From Paracoccaceae bacterium (GTDB taxonomy: Bacteria; Pseudomonadota; Alphaproteobacteria; Rhodobacterales; Rhodobacteraceae), in the NCBI GenBank assembly GCA_020629115.1, contig JAHDDY010000041.1, positions 1-32,239 on the forward strand: 32,239 bases of DNA, in the 5' to 3' direction. Under the pieces are notes generated by a model. That model was not told where the DNA came from and did no database searches. It saw nothing but the letters and a program-made list of their open reading frames with translations. Made by a program: the position numbers and the translations under genes. Below are positions 24,279 through 32,239 of this stretch, piece by piece; position 1 is the first letter of the stretch, and each line of letters opens with the position of its first letter.

Positions 24279-25582
24279 GCGAGCAGCATCGTCGCCGCGC
24301 GCAGCGCGAACATGGCGTGCACGGCGGCCCAGATGCCATGATTGCCGAAGCTTTCGGCCAGCCACACGCTGAGCGGAAAGAAGACGAGCGCCGACAGGAT
24401 CATCGCGTTGCGCATCGCCGCGCTCGCCGTCGCGCCGACGAAGATGCCGTCGAGCTGGAAGGCCGCGAACCCCGCCGCCGGGGAGAAGGCGGCCCAGCCG
24501 ACATACAGCATCGCCGCCGCCCGCACCTCGGGCAGGTCGGTCAGCACGGCGACGAGCGGCCCGCTCAGGGCGTAGAACAGCACCGACAGCGCCAGCGCCA
24601 GCCCACCCGCCCAAAGGCTCGACAGGAGGGCCGCGCGGCGGAAGGCGGCCCGGTCGCCCGCGCCCTTGGCCTGGCCCACCAGCGTCTCGGCCGCCATGGC
24701 GAAGCCGTCCAGTCCGTAGGCAGAGACGGCGAGGAACTGCCACAGCACCACGTTGACCGCGAGCGTCAGGTCGCCCGCCTGCGCGCCGAGCCGCGTGATC
24801 CAGGCGAACGACAGCGTGAGCAGCACCGTGCGGATGAAGATGTCGCGGTTCAGCGCCATGACACGCAGCAGTTCGTCCCGCCTGAGAAGGCGCGCCCGGT
24901 CGGGCCGCCACGCCGCATCCAGCCGCCGCCCCTGCGCCCGGGCGAGCCACAGGCCGTAGGCCAGCCCCGTCCCGCTCGCCAGCACGGTCGCCAGCGCCAC
25001 TCCCGCCAGCCCCCAGCCGAGCCACAGGCCGAACAGGAGGCTGAGCGCGATGTTCGAGAGGGTCGTGACGAGCTGATGCTGGAACACGCGGCGCGTCATC
25101 TCCTGCCCCGTGAACCAGCCGAGGACGGCGTAGTTGGCCAGCTCGAACGGCGCGCCCCAGATACGGATGTCGAAATATCGCGCCGCCGCCGCCTGCGCCT
25201 CCGCGCCCCCCTCGAAGAAGCGCTGCGAGGCGGCGAGGATGGGCATCTGGAGCGCGACGAGCGCGGCGGCGATGGCGAGGGCGATGAGAAGGGTGCGCGC
25301 GAGGGTGTCGAGCACCCGGCGCGCATCCCCCGCGCCCAGCGCCTGCGCCGTCAGGCCGGAACAGCCCATCTGGAGGAAGTTGAACGCCATGAACACGATG
25401 GAGAAGATCGCTGCCCCGATCCCCACGCCGCTCAGCGCGCCTTGCGTGCCGACGTTCCCGATGATGGCCGTATCCACCGCCCCCTGAAGCGGGACGGTCG
25501 CGTTCGAGAGGACGACGGGCAGCGCGATGGCGAGAATGCGCGGGCCGGTGATGGTGTCGGCGCGGATCATGGGTGGGGGCAT
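24236..25582 (-). CDS. MATE family efflux transporter (DinF-like)
   Basis: The 448-residue protein has about twelve membrane helices in two similar halves, as in MATE exporters that use a Na+ or H+ gradient. Recognisable segments are [20 protein letters not shown] near the start, [12 protein letters not shown] and [16 protein letters not shown]. The DinF-like branch fits the length and these motifs. ATG 25582 has GGAAG nine bases ahead; ATG 25570 is possible. Its last 43 bp overlap the end of pyrD on the other strand. The substrate is unknown. Confidence 0.9.
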   Translation of the reverse strand: MPPPMIRADTITGPRILAIALPVVLSNATVPLQGAVDTAIIGNVGTQGALSGVGIGAAIFSIVFMAFNFLQMGCSGLTAQALGAGDARRVLDTLARTLLIALAIAAALVALQMPILAASQRFFEGGAEAQAAAARYFDIRIWGAPFELANYAVLGWFTGQEMTRRVFQHQLVTTLSNIALSLLFGLWLGWGLAGVALATVLASGTGLAYGLWLARAQGRRLDAAWRPDRARLLRRDELLRVMALNRDIFIRTVLLTLSFAWITRLGAQAGDLTLAVNVVLWQFLAVSAYGLDGFAMAAETLVGQAKGAGDRAAFRRAALLSSLWAGGLALALSVLFYALSGPLVAVLTDLPEVRAAAMLYVGWAAFSPAAGFAAFQLDGIFVGATASAAMRNAMILSALVFFPLSVWLAESFGNHGIWAAVHAMFALRAATMLLAYPGVERGISAPTA

Positions 25583-25596
25583 CGCAACGCGCTTCC

Positions 25597-25668
25597 GCCC
25601 CGGCCCCGAGCCGGGGCCTCTTCGGGCAGGGTGCCCCGCATCGACAGGCCCCGCATCGGGTGCGGGGC
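25597..25668. repeat. Paired palindromic intergenic element (copy 4)
   Basis: Hairpin one is GCCCCGG/CCGGGGC (25597-25617) and hairpin two is GCCCCGC/GCGGGGC (25648-25668), followed by AGAG. It fills the 100-bp gap between a thioesterase gene and the MATE gene, both minus strand. Confidence 0.75.
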
Positions 25669-25682
25669 AGAGCGGTCGATCG

Positions 25683-26147
25683 TCACCCCGCCGCCCCCAG
25701 CAGGAAGTTCCCGTGCGCCGCCGCGATGAGCTTGCCGCGCGCGTCCTGCCACGCCTCGATGCGCACGTTCGCCACCCGCCGTCCCCGGCGCTGGACGATG
25801 GCGCGGGCGTAGGTGTCGCGCGGCTTGCCGGAGCGCAGGTAGTCGAAGGTGATGTCGATGGGCCGGGGCATCGCGGGCGCGTAGTCGTCGGGCAGTTCGC
25901 CCCGCGCCGCATCGGCCAGCGCGGTATCCGACAGGAGCTGCGCCACGCCCGTGATCTCCAGGAACGCCCCCGTCGCCCCGCCGTGCAGGGCGGGCAGCAG
26001 CGGGTTGCCGATCAGGTCGGGCTTGTAGGGCATCAGCGCCGTGATCTCGTCGCCCCGCCGCTCGAAGACGAGGCCGAGAAAGCGGATATAGGGGATGGAT
26101 GCGGACAGGTCGTCCAGCAGGTCCGAATGCGCGCCGTCCTCGGTCAT
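25683..26147 (-). CDS. Hotdog-fold thioesterase, PaaI-like (second of a pair)
   Basis: The 154-residue protein has the hotdog fold of PaaI-type acyl-CoA thioesterases. LPALHGGATGAFLEITG holds the HGG turn and an acidic residue, and ITFDYLRSGKPRDTYARA the typical second half. ATG 26147 has AGGAGA ahead and overlaps the stop of the preceding gene by four bases (ATGA). The two tandem genes are diverged paralogues and may act together. The acyl-CoA substrate is unknown. Confidence 0.88.
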   Translation of the reverse strand: MTEDGAHSDLLDDLSASIPYIRFLGLVFERRGDEITALMPYKPDLIGNPLLPALHGGATGAFLEITGVAQLLSDTALADAARGELPDDYAPAMPRPIDITFDYLRSGKPRDTYARAIVQRRGRRVANVRIEAWQDARGKLIAAAHGNFLLGAAG

Positions 26148-26617
26148 GCCGTCTTCTCCTTCTCCGGCTTGCGTTCGAGGATGAAGGCCGCCGAGGCGGT
26201 GGCGACCGGCCTGTCGCGCGTCTCGGTCCACGCCACGGCCCGGACGAAGGCGACGGAGCGGGTGACGCGGTAGCATTCGGCATGGGCCTGGACGGCCCGG
26301 CCCGGCGTCGCGGGGCGCATGTAGTCGATGCGCAGGTCGAGCGTCGCGGTCGAGGCGATGCCCTTGTCCCCGGCCACGAACACCGCCGTTCCGCAGCAGG
26401 TGTCGAGCAGTGCCGTGATCGCCCCGCCGCCCAGCACCCCCGTCGCCACGTCGCCGACCAGCGCCTCCGAATAGGGCAGCATCAGCGTCGCCTCGCCCTT
26501 GCCCGTCGAGACGAGGCGCATGCCCATGGCCGCCGAATGGGGCAGGCCCGTCAGCGCCACGCCCTCCCCGTCCGGCGTCGTCTCGCCCCCGGTCATGCGT
26601 CCTTCGAGATCGGTCAT
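26144..26617 (-). CDS. Hotdog-fold thioesterase, PaaI-like (first of a pair)
   Basis: The 157-residue protein is the upstream member of the pair. VLGGGAITALLDTCCGTAVF is the active-site helix, with GGG in place of the usual HGG and Asp as the likely catalytic acid. LDLRIDYMRPATPGRAV is the standard PaaI second half. ATG 26617 has AAGGA ahead. Its stop overlaps the next start, so both are translated together. Loss of the His in the HGG turn is a visible difference from its neighbour. Confidence 0.87.
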   Translation of the reverse strand: MTDLEGRMTGGETTPDGEGVALTGLPHSAAMGMRLVSTGKGEATLMLPYSEALVGDVATGVLGGGAITALLDTCCGTAVFVAGDKGIASTATLDLRIDYMRPATPGRAVQAHAECYRVTRSVAFVRAVAWTETRDRPVATASAAFILERKPEKEKTA

Positions 26618-26816
26618 GGCGGTTCCTTCGCTGGGGTCGCGCGCAGCCTAGCGGCATTCGCGGCGGGGGAACAGGGTGCCGATGCGGCAGGGGGCGGGCG
26701 CAACGGATAAAATTGCACGCATTTCGACCCTGCGCACCGCCCCGTGCGCGGTAAGGATAAATCGCCCGTCAACCGCGTCGCGCAAGAATGGCGGCCTCGT
26801 CACGAGGGGAACCGAC

Positions 26817-26951
26817 ATGACCGTACTGAAGAGACTCGGCGCCTGGTACATCCGTCAGCGCATCATCCGCGACCTCGAAGCCTTCTCGCACCGGGAGCTG
26901 CGGGACATGGGCATCACCGAAGGCGATATCCGCGGCATCGCGGCGGAATAG
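26817..26951 (+). CDS. DUF1127 (YjiS-like) mini-protein
   Basis: The 44-residue protein has the DUF1127 signature: a basic helix (LKRLGAWYIRQRIIRDLEAF), then HRELRDMGITEGDIRGI. Members of this family in alphaproteobacteria have been linked to phosphate and carbon metabolism and RNA turnover. ATG 26817 has GAGGGG ahead. Its stop codon directly abuts the stop of the converging hyuB gene. The upstream 100 bp is AT-richer than the genes and may hold its promoter. Confidence 0.92.
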   Translation: MTVLKRLGAWYIRQRIIRDLEAFSHRELRDMGITEGDIRGIAAE

Positions 26952-28610
26952 TCACGGCTCGGGCGGGACGTAGCCGAGGCGCACGTCCTCGGCCACCGCC
27001 GCCGGATCGCGCTCGGACGGGTCGCCGTAGCCGCCACCGCCGGGGGTGCGCACCTCCACCCGGTCGCCGGCCTTCAGCGCGACGTCCTGCTCCTTTGACA
27101 AGTGCTCGGGCGTGTAGGGCACGCCGCCGCGCCAGACCGTGACCGCGTTGGGCGCACCGTCCGCGCCGCCCAGCGCCCCCTGCGGGCCGACGCGGCCATG
27201 GTCCATGACGAAGGACGCCCGCGCCTCGCCCCGGCGCAGCTCCAGCTCGTAATGCAGGCCGAGGCCGCCCCGGTGCCGCCCGGCCCCGCCCGACCCCTCG
27301 CGCAGGGCGTAGCGGCGGTAGAGGACGGGAAACTGCTGCTCCATGATCTCGACGGGGGGCGCCTTCGAGATGCCGATGGTCGAGCAGCCGTTGGACAGCC
27401 CGTCATGGTCCGCGTTCCCGCCATAGCCCCCGCCCGACAGCTGGTACATGACGTAGCTCCGCCCCTTGGCCGGGTCGTACCCCCCCAGCCCGAAATTGCC
27501 CGACGTGCCCGCCGGGGCCGCCGTCACGCGATCCGGCAGCGGCCCGACCAGCGCGGCGAAGACCGCCTCGGCGATGCGCTGGCTCACCTCCGCCGCGCAG
27601 CCGGAGACGGGGCGGGGATAGTGCGCGTCGAGAAACGTGCCGGTCGGGGTGAGCACCGTCAGCGGCTCGAACGCCCCCGCGCTCATGGGCACGTCCGGGA
27701 AGATGTGGCGCATGGCGAGGTAGACGGACGAGAGCGTCGTCGCGAGGACGGAGTTCATCGGTCCCTGGCAGGGCGGGCTGGACCCACCGAGGTCGAAGGT
27801 CAGCCCGCCCTCTGCCTTCGTCACCGCAAGCACGATCTCCAGCGGCTCGTTCACCACCCCGTCCGAATCGACGATGGCGGTGCCGTGGTAGGTGCCGTCC
27901 GGGATCTCCGCGATGCGCGCCCGCATCTGCGCCGCCGCCCGGACCCGCAATTCGGCGATGGCCGCGCGGACGGTCTCGTCGCCGTAGCGGTCGAGCAGCG
28001 CGCCGAGGCGCTCCTCGCCCACCCGCAGGGCGCTCGCCTGCGCGCGCACGTCGCCGATGCGCTGTTCGGCCACGCGGATGTTCGAGCAGATGATGGCGTA
28101 GATCTCCCGGTCCATCTCGCCCCGCTTGAACAGCTTGACGGGCGGCAGACGCAGGCCCTCCTGCTCCACGGCGGTCGCGGAGGCCGAGAAGCCGCCGGGC
28201 ACCGAGCCGCCGATATCGGGCCAGTGGCCGGTATTCGACAGCCAGCAGAAGATCTCGCCGCCCCGGTAGACGGGCTTGGCGAAGCGCACGTCCATCAGGT
28301 GCGTGCCGCCCAGGTACGGATCGTTGACGATGTAGATGTCGTCCGGCTCCGGCGCGGCCGTCTCGCCCGAGGCGATGCGCTCGATCAGCGTGCGGGTCGA
28401 GAACTGCATCGTCCCGACGAAGACCGGCAGCCCCCCCGCCCCCTGCGCGACGAGCGCCCCGTCCTCGGCCGCATAGATGCCGTCCGAGCGGTCGTTCGCC
28501 TCGGCGATGACGGGGGAGAAGGCGGCGCGGCTGAACGTCAGGTCCATCTCGTCGCACACCTGCTGCAACCCCGCGCCGATGACGGAGAGGGTGATGGGGT
28601 CGAGGGTCAT
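26952..28610 (-). CDS. hyuB: Hydantoinase/oxoprolinase subunit B
   Basis: The 552-residue protein is the B subunit of the ATP-dependent hydantoinase/5-oxoprolinase family. It starts LDPITLSVIGAGLQQVCDEM and shows NDPYLGGTHLMDV, WPDIGGSVPGG and the C-terminal RTPGGGGYGDP, all family landmarks. With HyuA it opens hydantoin, oxoproline or related rings, or carboxylates ketones in some cases; the substrate is not readable here. ATG 28610 has GGGAGG ahead. It follows hyuA after a 136-bp gap holding a paired palindromic element. Confidence 0.93.
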   Translation of the reverse strand: MTLDPITLSVIGAGLQQVCDEMDLTFSRAAFSPVIAEANDRSDGIYAAEDGALVAQGAGGLPVFVGTMQFSTRTLIERIASGETAAPEPDDIYIVNDPYLGGTHLMDVRFAKPVYRGGEIFCWLSNTGHWPDIGGSVPGGFSASATAVEQEGLRLPPVKLFKRGEMDREIYAIICSNIRVAEQRIGDVRAQASALRVGEERLGALLDRYGDETVRAAIAELRVRAAAQMRARIAEIPDGTYHGTAIVDSDGVVNEPLEIVLAVTKAEGGLTFDLGGSSPPCQGPMNSVLATTLSSVYLAMRHIFPDVPMSAGAFEPLTVLTPTGTFLDAHYPRPVSGCAAEVSQRIAEAVFAALVGPLPDRVTAAPAGTSGNFGLGGYDPAKGRSYVMYQLSGGGYGGNADHDGLSNGCSTIGISKAPPVEIMEQQFPVLYRRYALREGSGGAGRHRGGLGLHYELELRRGEARASFVMDHGRVGPQGALGGADGAPNAVTVWRGGVPYTPEHLSKEQDVALKAGDRVEVRTPGGGGYGDPSERDPAAVAEDVRLGYVPPEP

Positions 28611-28628
28611 GGGGTGCCTCCCCGAACC

Positions 28629-28720
28629 GTCACCCCCGGGCTTGACCCGGGGGTCCATCTCTCCGCGCGCATGGTTTTTCCAGCGGGGAGATGGATTGCC
28701 GGGTCAAGCCCGGCAATGAC
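28629..28720. repeat. Paired palindromic intergenic element (copy 5), between hyuA and hyuB
   Basis: The left hairpin is ACCCCCGGG-CTTGA-CCCGGGGGT (28632-28654). The right one is ATTGCCGGG-TCAAG-CCCGGCAAT (28695-28717). The outer ends are GTCA and TGAC, and inner ATCTCTCC and GGGGAGAT also pair in part. This is the best-preserved copy with GTCA ends. Confidence 0.85.
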
Positions 28721-28746
28721 AGGGATAAAGGCCATTGTCGCTTCCA

Positions 28747-30801
28747 TCACCCCACCTCCACGATCAGGTTGCCGTCGCGATCCTGCGTCACCCGGTCCCC
28801 CGGCTCGATGACGACCGTGGTGTCCATCTGCTCCACGATGGCCGGGCCGGTGAAGGACGCGCCCTCGGGCAGGCGCTCGCGGCGATAGACGGGGGTGTCG
28901 TGCCAGCCGTCCCCGAACCGGACGCGCCGCGTGCCGTCCCGTGCCTCGGCCAGCGTCGCGCGCCGGGCGGCGGCGTCGATCAGGACGGACAGGTCGATCT
29001 CGGGCCGCACGCCGATGACGGACGTGGCGAGCGTGACGAGGACGGCGCGGATTTCCGGCAGGCGCACGCGGAAGCGCGCGAAATACGCCGCCTCGAACAG
29101 CGATTGCAGCGTATCGCGGTCGAACGGGCCATCCGGCAGGGGCACGCGCAGCAGATGCGTCTGCCCGGCGAACTGCATGTCGGCGCTGCGCAGCACGTCG
29201 ACGCGCTCGACCGCCACGCTCTCCCGCCCGACCAGCGCCCGGCCCTGCGCCTCCTGCTCCGCGAGGATGGCGTGCGCCTCGTCCATGTCCAGATCGGCCA
29301 CCGCCCGGCCCACGCTGCGCACGAAGTCGTGCCGCAGGTCGGCCACGGCGCAGCCCAGCGCGTTGGTGATGCCGGGCCGTCCGGGGATCAGCACGCGCGG
29401 GATGCCCAGCTCCTTCGCGATGGCCACCGCATGGAGCGGGCCGGCCCCGCCGAAGGCGAAGAGGGCGAAGTCGCGCGGGTCGATGCCGAGCGAGACCGAC
29501 ACCATCCGCGTCGCCCCGGCCATGCGCGCGTTCGCGATGCGGATCACCGCCGCCGCCGCCTCGTGCGCGTCGAGGCCCAGCGGCGCGCCCAGCGTCCGCG
29601 CGAAGATATCCGCCACCGCCTCCATCGTCACGGGCGCGTCGACCGAGAACAGGCTCGCGGGGTTCAGCCGCCCCAGCAGCAGGTTCGCGTCCGAGATGGT
29701 CGGCAGCCGCCCGCCGCGCCCGTAGCAGATCGGCCCCGGCATCGCGCCCGCCGAATCCGGCCCCACCTCCAGCAGCCCCGCATCCGTCACCCGCGCGATG
29801 GAGCCGCCGCCCGCGCCCACCGTGCGCACGTCGACCATGGGCAGGTGGATGGGCATGGCGTATTCGACCTCGATCTCGGACGAGACCGCCGGGGTCGCGC
29901 CCCGGATCAGCGACACGTCCGTCGAGGTGCCGCCCATGTCGTAGGTGATGAGGTTCGGCTCGCCCGCCCGCCGCCCGGTATAGGCCGCCGCCATGACGCC
30001 CGAGGCCGGGCCGCTCATCACCGTCTTCGCCGCCTCGCGCCCCGTCAGCATTGAGGAGACCATGCCCCCGTTGCCGTTGACGATCAGCAGGTCGTGCGCG
30101 TAGCCCCCCGCCGCCAGCTCGCCGCGCAGCCGGTCGAGATAGCGGGTCAGGAGCGGCTGGACCGAGGCATTCACCGCCGCCGTCACCCCGCGCTCGAACT
30201 CGCGGCTCTCGGCGAGCAGCTCGTGACCGACGGTGACGTTCGCATTGGGCCAGACGCCGCGCGCGATCTCCCCCGCGCGGCGCTCGTGAGCGGGGTTGGC
30301 GTAGGAATGCAGGAAGTGGATCACCAGCGATTCGCACCCCGCCGCGAGCAGCGCGTCGAGCGCCGCGCGCAGGGCGCCCTCGTCCAGCGGCGTCACCACG
30401 TCGCCCCCGGCATCCATCCGCTCGGGGATCTCGATGCGCAGGTCGCGGGGGATGACGGGGCGGAACGTGCCGGTCATGCCGTAGGGGGCGGGGCGCGTGC
30501 GCCGGCCCAGCTCCAGCACGTCGCGGAAGCCCTCCGTCGTGATCAGCCCCGTCCGCGACAGCTTGCGCTCCAGCACCGCATTCGTGGTGGTGGTCGTGCC
30601 GTGGACGATCAGGTCGAGCGCGGCGAGATCGGCCTCCCCCGCCGCCAGCGCCGCCATGACGCCCTGCGCCTGGTTCCCGGGCGTCGTCGGCGTCTTGGCG
30701 AGGCGCACGGTCCCGCGCGCGGGGTCGACCAGCACCAGATCGGTGAAGGTGCCGCCCACGTCGATCCCGGCGATCAGCCCGCCCCCCGTCCGTTCCGTCA
30801 T
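28747..30801 (-). CDS. hyuA: Hydantoinase/oxoprolinase subunit A
   Basis: The 684-residue protein is the ATP-binding A subunit. The actin-like fold shows GIDVGGTFTD near the start and ITYDMGGTSTDVSLI in the middle, both phosphate-binding loops. VHGTTTTTNAVLER, VGAGGGSIA and FGGAGPLHA are family motifs. ATG 30801 has GAGGGA close ahead. ATG 30822 is also possible, and the frame stays open to 31593 only antisense to fpr. It leads hyuB. The two should form one enzyme. The substrate is undetermined. Confidence 0.93.
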   Translation of the reverse strand: MTERTGGGLIAGIDVGGTFTDLVLVDPARGTVRLAKTPTTPGNQAQGVMAALAAGEADLAALDLIVHGTTTTTNAVLERKLSRTGLITTEGFRDVLELGRRTRPAPYGMTGTFRPVIPRDLRIEIPERMDAGGDVVTPLDEGALRAALDALLAAGCESLVIHFLHSYANPAHERRAGEIARGVWPNANVTVGHELLAESREFERGVTAAVNASVQPLLTRYLDRLRGELAAGGYAHDLLIVNGNGGMVSSMLTGREAAKTVMSGPASGVMAAAYTGRRAGEPNLITYDMGGTSTDVSLIRGATPAVSSEIEVEYAMPIHLPMVDVRTVGAGGGSIARVTDAGLLEVGPDSAGAMPGPICYGRGGRLPTISDANLLLGRLNPASLFSVDAPVTMEAVADIFARTLGAPLGLDAHEAAAAVIRIANARMAGATRMVSVSLGIDPRDFALFAFGGAGPLHAVAIAKELGIPRVLIPGRPGITNALGCAVADLRHDFVRSVGRAVADLDMDEAHAILAEQEAQGRALVGRESVAVERVDVLRSADMQFAGQTHLLRVPLPDGPFDRDTLQSLFEAAYFARFRVRLPEIRAVLVTLATSVIGVRPEIDLSVLIDAAARRATLAEARDGTRRVRFGDGWHDTPVYRRERLPEGASFTGPAIVEQMDTTVVIEPGDRVTQDRDGNLIVEVG

Positions 30802-30930
30802 CCGTCCCTCGTTTCGCGCCATCGCCCCGGTTCCGGCCCCGACGCGGCCCCGCCGGACGGATCGCGGTCCATCCCGATGGAGAACGGAGGAACCTCGTCC
30901 CGTCAACCCGTCCTGACAGCCTATTGTGAC

Positions 30931-30958
30931 TTGATGTCCCGCGTTGCACAAATGATAT
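30931..30958 (+). promoter_or_regulatory. Candidate fpr promoter
   Basis: TTGATG (30931-30936) and TGATAT (30953-30958) are separated by 16 bases in the AT-richest part of the 216-bp gap between hyuA and fpr. The consensus match is partial. Confidence 0.3.
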
Positions 30959-31017
30959 GAGAGCCGGGAGCCGACCCACGACCGAGAGCCGCAGAGCAAG
31001 AGAGACGGGGACAGACC

Positions 31018-31836
31018 ATGAGCGAGACCGCGACCGCCGATGCCGCCACGGACGGCTTTCCCGTCCCCAAGGGCGTGTTCGCCGAAAAGGTGCTGTCGGT
31101 GCAGCACTACACCGACCGCCTGTTCCGCTTCCGCATGACCCGGCCGCAGAGCTTCCGCTTCCGCTCCGGCGAGTTCGTGATGATCGGCCTGCCCAATGCC
31201 GAGCGCCCCGTCTTCCGCGCCTATTCCATCGCCTCCCCCGCCTGGGACGAGGAACTGGAATTCTACTCGATCAAGGTGCCGGACGGCCCGCTGACGGAGC
31301 ATCTTCAGAAGGTGCAGCCCGGCGATACCGTGCTGATGCGCAAGAAGCCCGTGGGCACGCTGGTGCACGACGCGCTGCTCGGGGGCGAGCGGCTCTACAT
31401 GTTCTCGACCGGCACCGGCATCGCGCCGTTTGCCTCCGTCATCCGCGACCCGGAGACCTACGAGCGGTTCGCGCAGGTGATCCTGATCCATACCTGCCGC
31501 GAGGCGGGGGAGCTGACCTACGGCCACGACCTCGTCGCCGCGACGCGCGCGGACCCGCTGGTCGGCGAGGAGGCGAGCGCGCAGCTGGTGCACTACGCCA
31601 CCACGACGCGCGAGACGACCGACCGCATGGGCCGCATCACGACCCTGATCGAGAGCGGAAAGCTGTTCGCAGACCTCGGCGTCCCGCCGCTGGACCCCGC
31701 CACCGACCGCGCGATGATCTGCGGCTCAATGGACATGCTCAAAGACGTCAAGGCGATCTGCGAGGGGGCGGGGCTGGTGGAAGGATCGAACAGCCAGCCG
31801 GGACAGTTCGTGGTGGAACGGGCCTTCGTGGATTGA
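31018..31836 (+). CDS. fpr: Ferredoxin/flavodoxin-NADP+ reductase
   Basis: The 272-residue flavoenzyme moves electrons between NADP(H) and ferredoxin or flavodoxin. RAYSIASPAWDE binds FAD, GTGIAPFASV binds the NADP ribose-phosphate, and the C-terminal FVVERAFVD covers the flavin, as in the bacterial subclass known from Rhodobacter. The length equals that of the Rhodobacter enzyme. ATG 31018 has a weak GGGGAC site. It is divergent from hyuA and converges on the last gene. Relatives support redox balance and oxidative stress responses. Confidence 0.96.
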   Translation: MSETATADAATDGFPVPKGVFAEKVLSVQHYTDRLFRFRMTRPQSFRFRSGEFVMIGLPNAERPVFRAYSIASPAWDEELEFYSIKVPDGPLTEHLQKVQPGDTVLMRKKPVGTLVHDALLGGERLYMFSTGTGIAPFASVIRDPETYERFAQVILIHTCREAGELTYGHDLVAATRADPLVGEEASAQLVHYATTTRETTDRMGRITTLIESGKLFADLGVPPLDPATDRAMICGSMDMLKDVKAICEGAGLVEGSNSQPGQFVVERAFVD

Positions 31837-31847
31837 CGCCTTCCCCC

Positions 31848-31928
31848 CTCTGCCCCGGCCTTGAGCCGGGGCCTGTCGAAACGAAGCACGCTGTTCGCAA
31901 AGGCCCCGGATCGTGGTCCGGGGCAGAG
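31848..31928. repeat. Paired palindromic intergenic element (copy 6)
   Basis: Outer arms CTCTGCCCCGG and CCGGGGCAGAG match those of copy 2. Each half is a hairpin: GCCCCGG/CCGGGGC at 31852-31872 and GCCCCGGA/TCCGGGGC at 31903-31924. It lies between converging genes, where it could end transcription from both sides. Confidence 0.85.
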
Positions 31929-31935
31929 AAGACCC

Positions 31936-32239
31936 CTACTCCACCGCCCCCGTCACCGGCGAAGGCGGCCCGAAATGCCGGTTCTCGGGGTCCTCGGCCA
32001 CCCACTGCCGATGCTCTTCCTCGATCTGCTCGATAATGGGCAGGAGGTCGGAGCCGTCGCCGGATTGCAGACGGTCGGCCTTGTCGGATTGACCGGAGCG
32101 GTGCCAGATGTGAGACAATTGTGAGATGCGACTCCGCGTTTGCGAATGCTGCAACTGATCTAGCGACAGATCGGTTGCCATAGCCCGCGCCATATGCCCG
32201 GCGGCGCGCGGAACATCGCCATCATTGAAATACATCACC
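31936..32239 (-). CDS. Unrecognised protein, C-terminal part
   Basis: About 100 residues are visible and the frame runs off the right edge. I do not recognise the family. The part begins VMYFNDGDVPRAAGHMARAM, a helix pattern like a TPR-type repeat, then LDQLQHSQTRSRISQLSHIW, another helix pair. It ends with an acidic stretch and NRHFGPPSPVTGAVE. No membrane segment or signal is visible. ATG 32235 could in principle be a start, but the helix seems to continue upstream. Confidence 0.6.
   Translation of the reverse strand, partial: VMYFNDGDVPRAAGHMARAMATDLSLDQLQHSQTRSRISQLSHIWHRSGQSDKADRLQSGDGSDLLPIIEQIEEEHRQWVAEDPENRHFGPPSPVTGAVE

Noticed and set aside
27102-30054. Long plus-strand frames opposite hyuB and hyuA
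   Set aside because: They are shadows of the recognised hydantoinase subunits.
30802-31593. Extended N-terminus of hyuA
   Set aside because: The frame continues antisense to fpr. The ATP-binding start motif fixes the true start near 30801.
70-31928. Repeated palindromes as a CRISPR array
   Set aside because: Copies are kilobases apart, vary in sequence and are not regularly spaced.
1-32239. Prophage, integrative element or insertion sequence
   Set aside because: No integrase, transposase, phage structural gene or tRNA attachment site was found.

Overview
The window is about 32 kb of GC-rich chromosomal DNA from an alphaproteobacterium, most likely Rhodobacterales. Pointers are a 272-residue bacterial-type ferredoxin-NADP reductase, a SAM-II riboswitch ahead of metZ, a DUF1127 mini-protein, and an rplM-rpsI pair with a long S9 N-terminus. 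No rRNA, tRNA, CRISPR array, prophage or intact insertion sequence was seen. Because GC is high, many long antisense frames are open. I kept only frames whose protein is recognisable or fits its neighbours.

Bases 1-10262 form an accessory catabolic-looking block. On the minus strand are the first residues of an amidohydrolase and a double-domain SnoaL-like protein. Divergent from these is a CUT1-type sugar ABC transporter: ATPase, binding protein and two permeases. Next come a second double SnoaL-like protein, a bicupin, a HAD-fold protein that has lost both catalytic aspartates, and a single-domain MetE-like zinc methyltransferase with its four metal ligands. I do not recognise this as a described pathway, and it is the best candidate here for an uncharacterised system.

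Bases 10410-15752 carry a YeeE/YedE-type sulfur transporter (+), then a minus-strand run: FMN-dependent glutamate-synthase-like protein, alpha/beta hydrolase, glutathione transferase and SDR. Bases 15850-16817 hold a DUF1778/GNAT toxin-antitoxin pair with a candidate operator. A GlxA-type AraC regulator (-) then stands divergent from rplM-rpsI, which ends at a strong terminator with a TTCG loop.

Bases 19185-26617 are mostly housekeeping: a GNAT acetyltransferase, metZ under a SAM-II riboswitch, a soluble chemoreceptor, DUF952, pyrD, a MATE transporter and two tandem hotdog thioesterases. Bases 26817-32239 hold a DUF1127 mini-protein, hydantoinase subunits A and B, fpr and an unrecognised partial gene.

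The intergenic spaces carry short palindromes with a core like CCCGG-TCGAG-CCGGG, either single or paired head-to-head. Five of six paired elements separate co-directional genes, including binding protein/permease and hyuA/hyuB. A different 96-bp inverted-repeat element supplies the stop codons of both the GNAT gene and metZ.
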